A stretch of DNA of 64,000 nucleotides from Vandiemenella viatica. Taxonomy: Eukaryota > Arthropoda > Insecta > Orthoptera > Morabidae. A program made the translations under genes and the position numbers. The notes under the pieces are model-generated. The model was not told the DNA's origin, ran no database searches, and saw nothing but the letters and a program-made list of their open reading frames with translations. Location: NCBI GenBank assembly GCA_031002005.1, contig CM061919.1, positions 34,747,088 to 34,811,087 of the forward strand. The letters run 5' to 3'. Positions 10,242 to 22,049 of this stretch are shown in pieces; position 1 is the first letter of the stretch, and every line of letters begins with the position of its first letter.

Positions 10242-10411
10242 ATATGGACCCCCGTGGATTCGTCATGCGGACACAAATTCCGTGGTATTTCCAAATTGAC
10301 CAACAGATCGTCGAGGATAAAATTGTTAATTCGCTCAATCACAAGCGGGTAACTGCTGCCACTCGCCTTGTTAACTGAATTTTTTAATTTAGGCTCAGGT
10401 AGTCACGGTCG

Positions 10412-10579
10412 CTACACATTCACAAAAATTCCATGAAAAACACAACGTTTACAGCTGTTCAGCACTGAACAATCCTTAAACAAGTCCATTATCAAGGTCC
10501 ACACCTGGCCACAGGGGATCATGTTCTCGTCTTGCAATAGTTGCTTTCTGCACATTCCGACGCCGCCGCAGGAGTCCAT
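10412..10579 (-). CDS. Small Cys-rich open frame, possible host first exon
   Basis: A 55-codon minus-strand frame (ATG at 10579-10577, stop at 10414-10412) with five Cys, starting MDSCGGVGMCRKQLL. It stands in the unique-looking right flank of the LTR element. A potential splice donor (CT|GTAAAC) occurs inside it, so it could be the first exon of a host gene that continues to the left and was later hit by the LTR element. I recognise no family. A chance frame is equally possible. Confidence 0.2.
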   Translation of the reverse strand: MDSCGGVGMCRKQLLQDENMIPCGQVWTLIMDLFKDCSVLNSCKRCVFHGIFVNV

Positions 10580-10699
10580 ATAACCTCACCGCAAGCGACT
10601 ACTACTACTACCAAACAAATAAAACTTAACGCAAACACCTAATAAATATACAGTCTGCAAGTTAATAGTTTCTGAGAAATACATTATTTTTAACTGCAA

Positions 10700-10895
10700 C
10701 GTGATACGTGAGGAAGTGAGTTCGATTCCCCGCCCGGGCAGCAAAATATTTGGGTTTTCTATGGTTTCCCCAAATCTATCCAGGCGAATGCGAAAATGCT
10801 TCCTTCAATAGACCATGGCCGAATTCATTCCCGTTCCTTGCCCCATTCTTATTATCTCAACATAATGAGCCGTATATCCATCCGCAAAACAAAAC
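10700..10895 (+). repeat. Degenerate tRNA-derived SINE
   Basis: A B-box-like GAGTTCGATTCC (10718-10729) is followed by a body that matches the SINE at 13188: GGTTTTC-ATGGTTTCCCC, a CCAGG-AATGC word, and GGCCGAATTC. The A-box part is decayed. Confidence 0.65.
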
Positions 10896-12253
10896 AAAAA
10901 ATTATAAACCCCGAAGAATTATACTAGCACTAAAATTTTCATTTCTTGTTTAGAAGCTATATGAAACCATTTTTTGCGTTATAGAACTGTTATCGGTTAT
11001 TACTTCTGTCCCTTTTAGAAACATAGGCTAAGACATTTCGACATACCAAAAGCAATACACCCATGGCTGTATCCACATAAGATATTTCGTATAGTTCAAG
11101 CATGATCTGGAATATAATATCTCTTGTTGGTAAAGTTAGTCAAATATTTAACTATTGCCTCTCATTTACGTAGACACTTTGTTTTTCACGTAAGTGATAC
11201 ATATCGCGTAAAAAGTAAAAAAGAACAGGATGTAGAATCGAACCCTCCTCATAACATTACCACGCAAAAGTGTAACCAAGGGGGTTGGGGAATAATTATC
11301 TAGTCGAATGTATGTAAGAAGCAACGTGGACACCTGAATTGCATATTTGTTTGAAAACTGGTTTAGAGGCGCTTTTACGAAAATAATATTTAACCTTCGA
11401 TTCCACAACGTAATTTTTTTTTTTTCTAAATGCCTACGACTGAGATTCCTGCTGTCATAATATATCACATGATTAATCCTGTGAAATTTAACATTAATCG
11501 AAGTAAAACACCTGAGTAATTAAAAAAGTCACTGTTGTACTTCTACAAGGATAAATTTAAATAAATCGCTGTAATGAGCCCATCAACTACTGTGAACTCG
11601 TGAGCAAAGCTGCGCAACGGAATTTTGTGGAAGAAACTTGCTGCTATTTATAAAGCGTTGTATGATACGTTCCTCCAATCACATTCTTAAATGTACAGAG
11701 CTTTGAGATGTTACTTTTTTCATATTTAATGTTATTTTCACGGGACGAATAAACTGAATTATAGAAAGCAGCAGATGAAATATTCACCATTCTTCAATGG
11801 GCGGCCTGGCCTCACTGTTCTGTGGATAACGTGCAGAGTACTACGTTGTCAGATTATGCAAATTACTTGACTTAACCTCTGACGCGAGCGGCCCATTAAA
11901 TTGAGAAAGAGTATACATTGGGGGTGGTAGAAAAACTAATATAAATATTTTAATTTCCGTCTCGTTCACTTAGCGTTAGCTCGTGTCAAAGATTTACACA
12001 TAGAAAACGTTCTAATCACATTAGTATAAAAATTCTAGATTGTGCGTCAGTCATTTTTGTTTCTATGAGCATCAAATAAAATTTACAGTCGGATTTTAAC
12101 GTTATGGTAAGAAATGACACCAGTAAATGCAAACGATAACATTTAACCACATAATATCACTGTTATTGATGTTATAGAGGCGAAACCCATAATTTTTTTA
12201 ACCTGTGTATGCCTGTTGTATATTCGCGAAATTATATATACTAATGAAATTTC
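10896..12253. other. Unrecognised AT-rich stretch
   Basis: No coding domain seen. Near 11796 and 11890 the words CAATGGGCGGCC and GCGGCCCATT face each other, a possible short terminal repeat, but without a clear duplication. The rest shows nothing I can support. Confidence 0.4.
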
Positions 12254-12700
12254 AGTGATATACAGATAGATATATTCAGTTTGATTCCATGTGAGAACAG
12301 TCTGGTGGGTAGTATAATCAACATTCACTGTAATCTGCAAATACAAATTCTACTAATACCAGCAACTAATAACCAGTTAATTCCTTAAAGACCGATTAAC
12401 ATAATAAATTTCCACTGTAATCAGTAAATGCGTATTATGTCATGTTAGTTACTATAAATGTGGAACAGTACATACACTAATTAACAATATCAATAATCTT
12501 ACCAATAACTGATAGCTTGGAAACCCATGAGTATAATAAATTTCCACTGTAATTTGTAAATATATATTTTCCCATGTTAGTTACCATATACATTTGAAAT
12601 TTGTAGACAGTGTAATTACTGCATTTTTTAACGGTTTAAATACAAAGAAAAATCATACACCATTTTAGTAATTGTGGACAACTTTGTCTTCATACCTGTC
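12254..12700 (-). repeat. Dispersed repeat copy C with GATA-type tail
   Basis: Minus-strand copy of a family also found at 16808-17335 and 40563-41165. Shared words include GTGGACAACTTTGTC, GTGTAATTACT and CCCATGTTAGTTAC, and a short GATA/TATC microsatellite ends the copy at its left edge. It adjoins a LINE RT remnant in the same orientation (12700-13175), so it may be a LINE 3' untranslated tail. Confidence 0.65.
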
Positions 12701-13175
12701 GATACACCAAATATAATAGGGAATATACATACTAGCATTGTATGTACACCTAGATTTATAAATAGTTTGCTGTATGATGTCAATAGGCTTGCTCCACGGA
12801 CCCTCTGTGCTGGAGATGCAGTAAGTGAGCAGGGAGTAAAATATGCAAAATATACATTGTTATACAATGTTGAAGAATTCAGTTTTTTAAGAGGTTATTG
12901 AATATGTTGATTCCTGCTCAATTTGTTATTTACATACACCCACAAATTTTGTGAAACTGCTTTCATTGATTGCTATTCCTTCCAATATCACATTACACCT
13001 GTCCTTTGTTTTATTTTTGGTAACAAATTGAAGTAACTGTGTCTTTTCTATATTAAGTATAAATTTGTTAGCACTGAACCATAATTTGCTGTGTTTTCAA
13101 GGTTTTGTACTGATGAGTTTTTCAGTGATATGCTATCATAATCTGCAAAGAACATTATATATTCACTATCACATG
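12700..13175 (-). pseudogene. LINE reverse transcriptase fragment, jockey/CR1 type
   Basis: Minus-strand translation shows the degenerate catalytic motif MFFADYD (from F-A-D-D), then words in the usual order: NSSVQNLENTANY, a TQLLQF-like segment, FTKFLGVYV-like and later SYSKLFINLGVH. This order matches the palm-to-thumb and C-terminal region of jockey/CR1-type LINE polymerases. Several stops and frame changes are present. Only the 3' half remains, and a SINE (13188) truncates or abuts its upstream side. Confidence 0.6.
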
Positions 13176-13187
13176 GGATATCATTTA

Positions 13188-13403
13188 CCGAGCGGGGCGG
13201 TGTAATGGTTAGCGTTCTCGCCTCGCATTCTGGAGGACGGCGGTTCGAATCCCCGTCCGGGCATCCAGATTTGGGTTTTCCATGGTTTCCCCAAATCACT
13301 CCAGGCAAATGCCGGGATGCTTCCTTCAAAAGGCCATGGCCGAATTCCTTCCCATTCCTTGCCCCCCCATCCTTTCTCGTCTCTAAAAGACCTCGATGTT
13401 AAA
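13188..13403 (+). repeat. tRNA-derived SINE, full head
   Basis: A-box TGTAATGGTTAGC (13201-13213) and B-box GGTTCGAAT (13242-13250) give a pol III promoter in tRNA-like spacing. A body with CCATGGTTTCCCCAAATC and GGCCATGGCCGAATTCC follows, ending CTCGATGTTAAA against the assembly gap. Comparable tRNA-headed SINEs are widespread in insects; I do not assign a named family. Confidence 0.85.
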
Positions 13404-14403
13404 NNNNNNNNNNNNNNNNNNNNNNNNNNNNNNNNNNNNNNNNNNNNNNNNNNNNNNNNNNNNNNNNNNNNNNNNNNNNNNNNNNNNNNNNNNNNNNNNN
13501 NNNNNNNNNNNNNNNNNNNNNNNNNNNNNNNNNNNNNNNNNNNNNNNNNNNNNNNNNNNNNNNNNNNNNNNNNNNNNNNNNNNNNNNNNNNNNNNNNNNN
13601 NNNNNNNNNNNNNNNNNNNNNNNNNNNNNNNNNNNNNNNNNNNNNNNNNNNNNNNNNNNNNNNNNNNNNNNNNNNNNNNNNNNNNNNNNNNNNNNNNNNN
13701 NNNNNNNNNNNNNNNNNNNNNNNNNNNNNNNNNNNNNNNNNNNNNNNNNNNNNNNNNNNNNNNNNNNNNNNNNNNNNNNNNNNNNNNNNNNNNNNNNNNN
13801 NNNNNNNNNNNNNNNNNNNNNNNNNNNNNNNNNNNNNNNNNNNNNNNNNNNNNNNNNNNNNNNNNNNNNNNNNNNNNNNNNNNNNNNNNNNNNNNNNNNN
13901 NNNNNNNNNNNNNNNNNNNNNNNNNNNNNNNNNNNNNNNNNNNNNNNNNNNNNNNNNNNNNNNNNNNNNNNNNNNNNNNNNNNNNNNNNNNNNNNNNNNN
14001 NNNNNNNNNNNNNNNNNNNNNNNNNNNNNNNNNNNNNNNNNNNNNNNNNNNNNNNNNNNNNNNNNNNNNNNNNNNNNNNNNNNNNNNNNNNNNNNNNNNN
14101 NNNNNNNNNNNNNNNNNNNNNNNNNNNNNNNNNNNNNNNNNNNNNNNNNNNNNNNNNNNNNNNNNNNNNNNNNNNNNNNNNNNNNNNNNNNNNNNNNNNN
14201 NNNNNNNNNNNNNNNNNNNNNNNNNNNNNNNNNNNNNNNNNNNNNNNNNNNNNNNNNNNNNNNNNNNNNNNNNNNNNNNNNNNNNNNNNNNNNNNNNNNN
14301 NNNNNNNNNNNNNNNNNNNNNNNNNNNNNNNNNNNNNNNNNNNNNNNNNNNNNNNNNNNNNNNNNNNNNNNNNNNNNNNNNNNNNNNNNNNNNNNNNNNN
14401 NNN
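13404..14403. other. Assembly gap, exactly 1000 N
   Basis: A run of 1000 N, a size commonly used as a placeholder. It starts at the tail of a SINE, where low complexity may have stopped assembly. Confidence 0.99.
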
Positions 14404-15003
14404 ACTAATTTCCACTCTAAAAACGTAGTTACGCCACATAAGTAAATCTGAAATACTTGACAGTTTACGTGTTGGTGAGTAGTTTCTTTTAATAAACATT
14501 GACTCAAGTGTTAAATATCAATCAAGGAATCAGGAGATATAATAATGAATCACGCAAAAAGGGCCAAATCTCGTGCTTGTGCAGTGACAAAAAGTATGAA
14601 ATCTTGTTCTGAGCCAGTTTACCACTTTTACAGAGTATATTCACTTCACTTTGTGAAATGGAATGCTTTCCTCGGTGTTATGGAACGTTTATTTAGATTT
14701 AAAAAAAAAAATATTTTTAAACTTACGGATATTTTGCATTTTTACATTTATTTAAAAATTGGTTTAGATTAAAAACTAAAATGTAAAACCTCGAAATAAA
14801 CTTAAGACACGCTAAAAAGTTTTCATGTCATTTTGCCAATCATATATATTAACTGAAGTTTATCATTTAACATTAAAAATTATATAATTATTATTTAATT
14901 TATTAACGTTTTAAGTAACTGTTTAAATATATGCGTCAAAAACTGTACCCATCCCGCACGGATCCGCGGGATTGGCACAAATCCCGCGGGATTGAAAACA
15001 CTG
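14404..15003. mobile_element. Possible right end of a hAT element
   Basis: AT-rich, non-coding up to about 14940, then two copies of a CCGCGGGATT word (14964-14992) and an end ATTGAAAACACTG at 15003. On the other strand this reads CAGTGTTTTCAATCCCGCGG, a typical hAT terminus with subterminal repeats. The left end would lie in or beyond the gap, so no duplication can be checked. Confidence 0.35.
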
Positions 15004-15059
15004 CGGATTGCAATCCTTAGAAGCCGGTGACTGGCCGCAACCAAATAATTGTTCACAGA

Positions 15060-16648
15060 CAGTGCTAGAAATTCGTTTTTTAAATCCAGGCGTTATTTGT
15101 TACGCCTAACTTTCAGACTCAGCGTAAAATGAAAATGTTAGGCGTAATTATATTATAATTACGAAAATACAGATATTATAGCTTATAACATACTCCAGCA
15201 CAGTTTAAAACTATAAATAGACCCAGAAACAGATTAATATGATTTGCATGTGCCAATACATCATATACCAAAATTGTGAAATAATTAACATGATTATTGA
15301 TTTCTTTTTTCATGTTGTTAAGCTCACTTAAACCTCGCTCACATATTGCAGTGGTGAAGGAAGCACACGGTAAACATGAAATGATTTTTAATAAATTTGG
15401 ATATGGTTGTCTTCACTATTTTCGCTATATACTCTGTTCCAAAGCTGACGACTTCATAGAGATTTCTTGTCCTTTAGCCCATATTTCCAGCGCAGAAATC
15501 ATCAGAAGCTTGTTCTTTGCTTATGGTCACTGCTGCAGGTAAATCCTGGAGGACCTCTTCAAACTCCTTTACTCCATAATTTAATAATCCTCATTTGGAA
15601 TGTTAATTGCATCAAAAATGTTTATATTTTTAAACATGCAATTAGTTCGAAGATCTTCGAAACGTTAATCCTGTTAAGAAATTTCTGATTATATCTTCGC
15701 GATTTTCTGTAAACTCTAACAAACATGGGTAATCTTTGAACGCAAAGTTGCTTTTGCAACGGAGTAAGCAGTATTAAATAAAAACACACATTTTTTGGTG
15801 TACTTGTCACTCATGGCAGTCAAACGTAATAGCTAACGGTGTCTGCAATGAATTTTTTTTCGCCACATCTGCCGCACGAAATATGATGGACTTCACTTTT
15901 GTCATGTTTTTTAACTGTTTCTAATCTTTGCATTTACGAAACTCGTTAAAGATGAATTCGCAAACTGCCTACAAACGACGCAAAAACATACTATTTTCGC
16001 TGCCTTGTTCTACTGATAACCAAGGAAAACTTTTTTGCCACTTACTTAATGTGTATTTACCACGGCATTAGTTGTCGATGTACTGGTGGTAATAGCAGGC
16101 ATAGTAGCTGATAAATCTTGAACGTTTTTGATCGTTTATTTGCTTGTTGACCTCCTGGAGCAGGCCTACTGGTCGTAGCTGAAGGCCTGATGATTTGTCA
16201 GCAGGTGATGTTTCTTCATTTTCTGGCAGTCCTCGTTTATCGGTACTTGTAACACTTCTATCACCAATACTTGTCTTTACAAATGGTATAAAGTCAGTAA
16301 TTTTACGAGACATCTTTAGATCCTTTGTTAAGGAATAACAGAAGAATAACGCACGCGCTAGAATTTTTTTTTCCCCTTCCTTCGCGGTACTTCCCCTACA
16401 ATGTAGCCACTTCTGAACTTCAGAAACGTATTATTGGAAACATTGAAATAGATCAAAACAACAAGATTTGAAAGTAATTATTAGAATTTAACCTTGAACA
16501 CGCAAAACTAACTGAAAACAAGTCCGAAATGTAATTTTTTAAGTTTTGATGCTTAGGAGTATTTTCTACGCCTTTGACGGAGATAGCAGGCGTAAAACGA
16601 AAATATTCAGGCGTAATTACGCCTAACGCCGGTCAATTTCGAGCACTG
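15060..16648 (-). mobile_element. hAT element with 8-bp TSD TTCACAGA
   Basis: TTCACAGA occurs at 15052-15059 and 16649-16656. The element starts CAGTGCTAGAAATT and ends with the inverse of CAGTGCTCGAAATT. Subterminal AGGCGTAA/TTACGCCT words are repeated near both ends. Terminal CAGTG and an 8-bp duplication define the hAT superfamily. Confidence 0.85.
15622..16313 (-). pseudogene. Degenerate hAT transposase
   Basis: Minus-strand coding remnants inside the hAT element. A possible N-terminus MSRKITDFIPF... lies at 16313. Later pieces are LKKHDKSEVHH-like (resembling the BED/TTF zinc-finger region of hAT-derived proteins) and FAFKDYPCLLEF-like. Frame changes and stops separate them, and the C-terminal dimerisation domain is not recognisable. 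The function would have been cut-and-paste transposition. The assignment leans on the element ends more than on the protein. Confidence 0.45.
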
Positions 16649-16807
16649 TTCACAGAGCCAGTGTTAGTTTAGCTATTATTGATCCACTTTCACCACACAC
16701 TCACAAAACACTAATTTTCACCTTCGCGACTTTTGAAAGTTCTGCGTTTCGTTTTTCCCGATTAAAATGAACTAAACTTAGAGAGCGAAGCGCGACGCGG
16801 CTGCTTG
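16649..16807. other. Short unassigned spacer
   Basis: Lies between the hAT duplication and the GATA tail of the next repeat. Nothing recognised. Confidence 0.4.
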
Positions 16808-17335
16808 TGTGGCACTCTTAGATAGATAGATAGATATGTTCACTTTGATCTCACGTGAGAATAATCTCGGGGATGTGGAACAGTACATACACTTATTAGT
16901 AATGTCAATATTACTATATAATTGATAATATTATATATTGACAAGAGTTAGTTATTACCAATTAGTATAACCAATATTTCCTGTAATATACAAATACAAT
17001 CCCGAGTTAGTTAATACTTATTATGTGGAACAGTGATAAACTTGTTACAGCATCTAACAACAGTTATTTCTTACCAACCAGTTACCACAACTCATAAGCA
17101 GTCAATTACTTAAAAACCTGTTGTATCATAATTTTTTACAGCAGTTTTTGAGTGCATGCTATCCCATGTTAGTTACTATATATGAGTGAAATTTTGTAAA
17201 CAGTGTAATTACTTCATTTGTCAAAAGTTTCAACAGAAAGAAAAACCATATATCATTTAGTAATTGTTGACAACTTTGTCACCTTTCCCTTCATACACCC
17301 ATATACTATTTTATCAGTCATTCTTAGTTCTCTTC
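16808..17335 (-). repeat. Dispersed repeat copy A with (GATA)n tail
   Basis: Minus-strand copy, highly similar to 40563-41165 and more distantly to 12254-12700. It ends at the left in a perfect GATA microsatellite (about 16811-16825). Its upstream edge coincides with the end of the Tigger coding remnant. Confidence 0.8.
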
Positions 17336-17339
17336 AAGT

Positions 17340-18894
17340 TCAGACCCCTCAATCATTGCAGCAATGTCTTCAAGCACTTGTTTGTGAATTTGAACAATTC
17401 TTCTAGGTGCTTCCACCACATCTGGCCAAAGATTACGCCACACCCCGTTCATATATTCTTTTAACTTCGTTCCAAGACTCGTCTATGTTGTGAATAGCCT
17501 TCATGATGATGTACGACTTTTACCACTCTCGCAAAGACTGTCTTCCTTCCCCGTCAGTTTAATGAATTAGTTGGTTAAAAGTGCGGCGATGGTAATAAGC
17601 TTTGAAGTTTGCTATTGTTACCTGGTCCATAGGTTGTAATATGACATAGTGTTTGGTGGAAGGAACTTCACGTACATTTTTAAGTCTCTCGGCGTATCAA
17701 GTGAGGTTGGATGTCCTGGGGCATAGTCTAAGAGTAATATAACTTTACGTTCAAACCCATTTCTATCACAGTAGGATTTGACTGACGGGCAGAAACTATC
17801 AGAATACCAATCTTGAAAAACTTCCCGTGTAACTAACGCCTTTCTGTTGGACCACCACACGACTGGAAGGCTTGTCTTGTCTGTACTCATATTGCACGGG
17901 GTGTTTCTGAATGGTCAACCAGCAAAGGTTTCAGTTTGAAATCACCAGTGGCGTTACCACCCAGCAGAAGTGTTAGTCGATCTTTCGCAGCTTTGAAACG
18001 CTGGCTTGACGTTCTTCTTTAGAAATGAATGTTCGAGATGGCATTTTATTCAGTAAAGCCCGGTCTCATTAACATTGAAGATGAGAGAAGCAGGAATTTT
18101 TTCTCGTGCTACGTAATCTTGAAACTTGTCCTGGAAACTCAGCTGCAGCTTGAGTGTCCGCGCTGGCGGTCTCACCTGTATTGGATATTGTGAAGATTGG
18201 AACGCTGCTTGAACCGATGAAACCAGCCTCTGCTAGCAGCAAAAGTCGGAGTGGAACTCCCTTCACCTTCTTCTGTCTTTGACATCTCATACAAAGATTT
18301 TGCTTTTGTGCATATGAGATCTTCACTCAGTGGTGTGTTCTTCTTATTTAAATCTTCGGTCCAGACTGCTAGCAACTTCTCCATTCTTTCTAGGATAGAA
18401 GATCTCGAACGAGAAAGTTTTGTTGCACTTATAGGTATTGAACTTTGGCTGGAAATGTTAATTTTTTCCCGATTTTTAAAAATCTTTCTCACAGTCGATT
18501 CTGACAGACCAAAATCTCTCCCAACAATTATTGCTTTGCCTCCATTTTCCATTCTTCTAATCACCTTCAATTCCAGTTACTCTTTTACGCTCTTTTTTCT
18601 TCATAGGTGGCATTTCTAACGTTGCATTAAATTATTTATCTCCACCAAACGTTAAAACACGACTGCCAGCTGAGATAAACATATGTAACAAATGAGGGAA
18701 TCCCCAATTCTTCGATCAGAAGGGTGAGAGAAAGCGAGGATTGCCGTGACCAAAGAGAAGTCAATGACTACATTATGTACATACATATTCTTAAGTAAGC
18801 AATTCGCATAATACGAGGCATTTTAATGCGAAATTTGAAAATTGCGCAAAATCGAAACCGCGCATAACGAGGTCGCATAAAGCGGGGCATACTG
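17340..18894 (-). mobile_element. Tigger/pogo DNA transposon, decayed, right end retained
   Basis: The right terminus (about 18800-18894) read on the minus strand begins CAGTATGCCCCGCTTTATGC, with repeated TATGCG/GCGCAT words, as in Tigger-type termini. A transposase remnant follows. The left terminus is missing and appears replaced by dispersed repeat copy A. Confidence 0.75.
17345..18600 (-). pseudogene. Tigger-like transposase with CENP-B-type N-terminus
   Basis: Minus-strand pieces in the correct order. An HTH region (KVIRRMENGGKAIIV then GLSESTVRKIFKNRE) is followed by LSRSRSSILERMEKLLAVW and the second DNA-binding part SRGWFHRFKQRSNLHN. The DDE nuclease part includes SLPVVWWSNRKA, ILLLDYAPGHP (canonical LLLDNAPGHP, so N is changed to Y) and KFLPPNT. 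A degenerate C-terminal tail reaches about 17345. Several frame changes separate the pieces at about 18200, 18050 and 17900. This is the tigger transposable-element-derived family of the pogo group. The copy cannot encode an active enzyme. Confidence 0.85.
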
Positions 18895-20580
18895 TGGTGG
18901 TGAATTAATTGATTTCATACTGACCTAGTTCAAGAACACACACATGTACAGTCAGCTGATCACATGTTAACAGTTGTTGCCACAGATGGACACACAGTAG
19001 TCAAACTACAGTGCAAAGAGAAAACAGCTGTCATATGTTGACAAGCTCAAACTAACATTACATTCTCTAATGTTACCTCAGAACATTAATGAGAAGATCC
19101 TCCTGAATCATAATTACAATAGAGAAATATACAATATGCAAAGGAGTGATTTTGCACAGGATCCTTATGAAGAAGTTGTGTTTTTTAAAAATAGCACAGT
19201 GGGATTTTTCAAGCAGCTTAGCTCTGCAATTGTTCAACAATTATAAGCTATTTGAACAAAAACATAGGAATGAGAAAGCTTTCAAAATTCTGAATATCTT
19301 CAAGGAAAATTTCAAATGATTCGATCCCACTTTGCCCATACAGGAAACTGAAGAGACTACCCTCTTCTTTTAATAAATTTCAGCTTGGAAGGGCAGCAAA
19401 AATGAAAACTTTCATTATTGATACTTGCGCTCACTACATATTAAAATATGTTTGGAGAAAGGAGGAAAGACGTTAAATTAAAAGCTAATGATTTTATATT
19501 TACATAGAACCACAAAGAAAAGATCCCATGAGGGACGATAAGAAGTTTCATTGCATATATGATTATTTGGTTTTTCTACAGTTTTTTCTATTGAATATCT
19601 ATGTATTTATGTGTTATTTTTCTGAGTTATATACTCAGCTAATTTAAACTTTGGATTTTTTACCAAAGTGCAGTGTTTTGTGGATACTGGTCCTTTCTAC
19701 AGAGCATATTATCATCAACAGTCACTATTCTGGGGACAGCAGGCTGCAAATTGGGTTTGAAATTGAAAGGATTCAACAGATGTCGAATTTATTGAAGAAG
19801 ATTTCAGATGTCAAGAAGTTGAAGTCTTTGTGCTGGACATTGTAGATCTTAATTTGAAATAGCAATGAGATGCTAACCGATTTATCTATTTTTTTCAAAT
19901 ACAGAAGAGAAGAGAAGAAAGAAGGAAGAGAGAAATAAAAGTTCTTCAAAATGTTGAAGCACAAACATAAAGGAGAGTATATTGAAAGGAGGTACATTAT
20001 TTAGCAGGGACAGTTGGCAGAGACAGCACCTGAGACATATGCAACACCAGCAAAGACTGGTTGACATATATATAATATGACCACAAATATCATTAATAAA
20101 ATCTTATTTTGTTCTACCAGCAGCAGCCAACGATCATATATTTTTTTAAAGACAACTAGCCAAAGTGCAGTTAGTCAATAATTATTAGCATCGTGTGGAC
20201 TAGCGGGGTAACAACATATCAGTTAATAACAAGAAAATAGAAACGCAGTGGCAATCCAGCTATGGAGACTCCAAACAATACATTGAAAGTTATATGAAGC
20301 TATGGATGCTTTGAGATGGATGAAGGAAACTTCAATCAAGCTAGACTGATGTTGTGAAGTGATAACCAATTAATGATGTGTGGGATCTCAGATGTTTTAT
20401 GAGATACCATAGAAGAGGATTTATGGAAACAATGCACTCATGTATGGGCATCACTGATTTTGAATGAAGCAAAGTGTTATGATATGAGCAATATATGCGT
20501 ATTATAAAAACATTCCTTTCCTTTTGCCTTTTGAGATAACCATTTCTATATTAAAAATTTTCTGCATAATAAAGGTTCTC
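18895..20580. other. Unrecognised intergenic stretch
   Basis: AT-rich DNA with short frames only. No domain, terminal repeat or tandem array is evident to me. Confidence 0.4.
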
Positions 20581-20924
20581 CGGGGTGTAAGGGTTTGGGA
20601 GAGACTATACTAGTCTTTTCCAACCAAATGTCAACCTCTCCTTCACGTGGTGCACCCTGTTTGCACGGACGAGGCTCTGGCGACTGAAAGATTCCCGGTA
20701 TAAGGAGTCACCCACTGCTTGCCAACGGCCTCCTGAAAAGGAGGGCGGAAGAGCGGGGAGCGGTTCAGGGCACCCTCTTGCCCTTGGGGTTGGAAACGGC
20801 CCCTAAAGGCGGATGAATCAGAAATGATCAACGGCATGGGGATGCAGAAGGCAACGGGAAACCACTGCATTAAAGACCCAAAGGGTATCCCGAGGACATG
20901 TAATCCTCTCAAATTACATATATC

Positions 20925-22049
20925 ATGATGGCTTCTTCCTGGGTAAAATATTCCGGAGGTAAAATAGTCCCCCAATCGGATCTCCGGGTGGGGACTGCTC
21001 AGGGAGGAGTCATCAGAATGGATAGAAACATTCTACGAGTCGGAGCGTGGAATGTTAGAAGTCTGAATAGGGCAGGTAGGTTAGAAAACTTAAAAAGGGA
21101 GATGGAACAACTTAAGTTAGATGTTGTTGGGATTAGTGAGATTAAATGGAAGGACGCACAGGATTTCTGGTCTGGGGAACACAGGATAATTAGCACACAA
21201 GCTGTCAATGGAGTCACTGGTGTAGGATTTGTAATGAACAAGAAAGTAGGGAAACGGGTGAGTTATTATGAACAGTTTAGTGACAGGATTATTTTGATGA
21301 GGTTAGAAACTAAGCCCGTCCCAACCACATTAGTACAAGTGTATATGCCAACGTCACAGGAAGATGACGAAGAAATAGAAAAAATATACGCTGAAATTGA
21401 AGAATTAATCCAATATGTGAAAGGGGAGGAAAATCTAATAATCATGGGTGATTGGAATGCAATAGTGGGAGAAGGAAAAGAGGGGAATACTGTAGGAAGT
21501 TTTGGTCTAGGAGAAAGAAATGAGCGAGGAAGCAGGTTGCTAGAATTTTGTGAAAGATATAAGCTAGTAGTGGCGAACACACTGTTTAAGAACCATGCAA
21601 GAAGAATATACACCTGGAAACGTCCTGGGGATACAGGCAGATATCAGCTAGATTATATCATGGTCAAACAGAGATTCAGGAATCAAGTTCTAGACTGTAA
21701 AGCGTACCCAGGAGCAGACATAGACTCGGACCATAATTTGATAGTAATGAAGTGCAGGCTGAAATTCAAGCGAATAAGGAAGCAGTATAAGCAGAACAGA
21801 CTGGAAGTGAATAAACTGAAACAATCTAGCACAAGAGAAAAATTTGCAGAAATGGTAGACTTAGGTCTAAGAATTAACTGTGAAAGGAGCTCAACCGAGG
21901 ACGAATGGAATGCATTAAAGACCGAAATAATGAAAGCTGGTAAAGAAACATTAGGCTTTAGGGAACAAGCTGCCCGAAAACCTTGGATCACAGAAGAAAT
22001 TTTGGCAGCTGATGGATCAGAGGAGAAGGTACAAAAATGCTCAGGATGA
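20925..22049 (+). pseudogene. RTE apurinic-like endonuclease part
   Basis: An open frame of 374 codons with the endonuclease motifs in order: VGAWNVRSL, ISEIKW, VQVYMPT, IMGDWNA, LDYIMV and DSDHNLI. These supply the metal- and phosphate-binding residues of the EEP nuclease that nicks the target. The frame is lost near 22000, where the next frame takes over, and ends at 22049 in a different reading. The ATG at 20925 is the first available; translation might begin at 21018. A single-base insertion around 22000 would explain the break. Confidence 0.85.

Noticed and set aside
13317..14507. Very long open frames on both strands
   Set aside because: They consist of unknown residues translated from the 1000-N gap.
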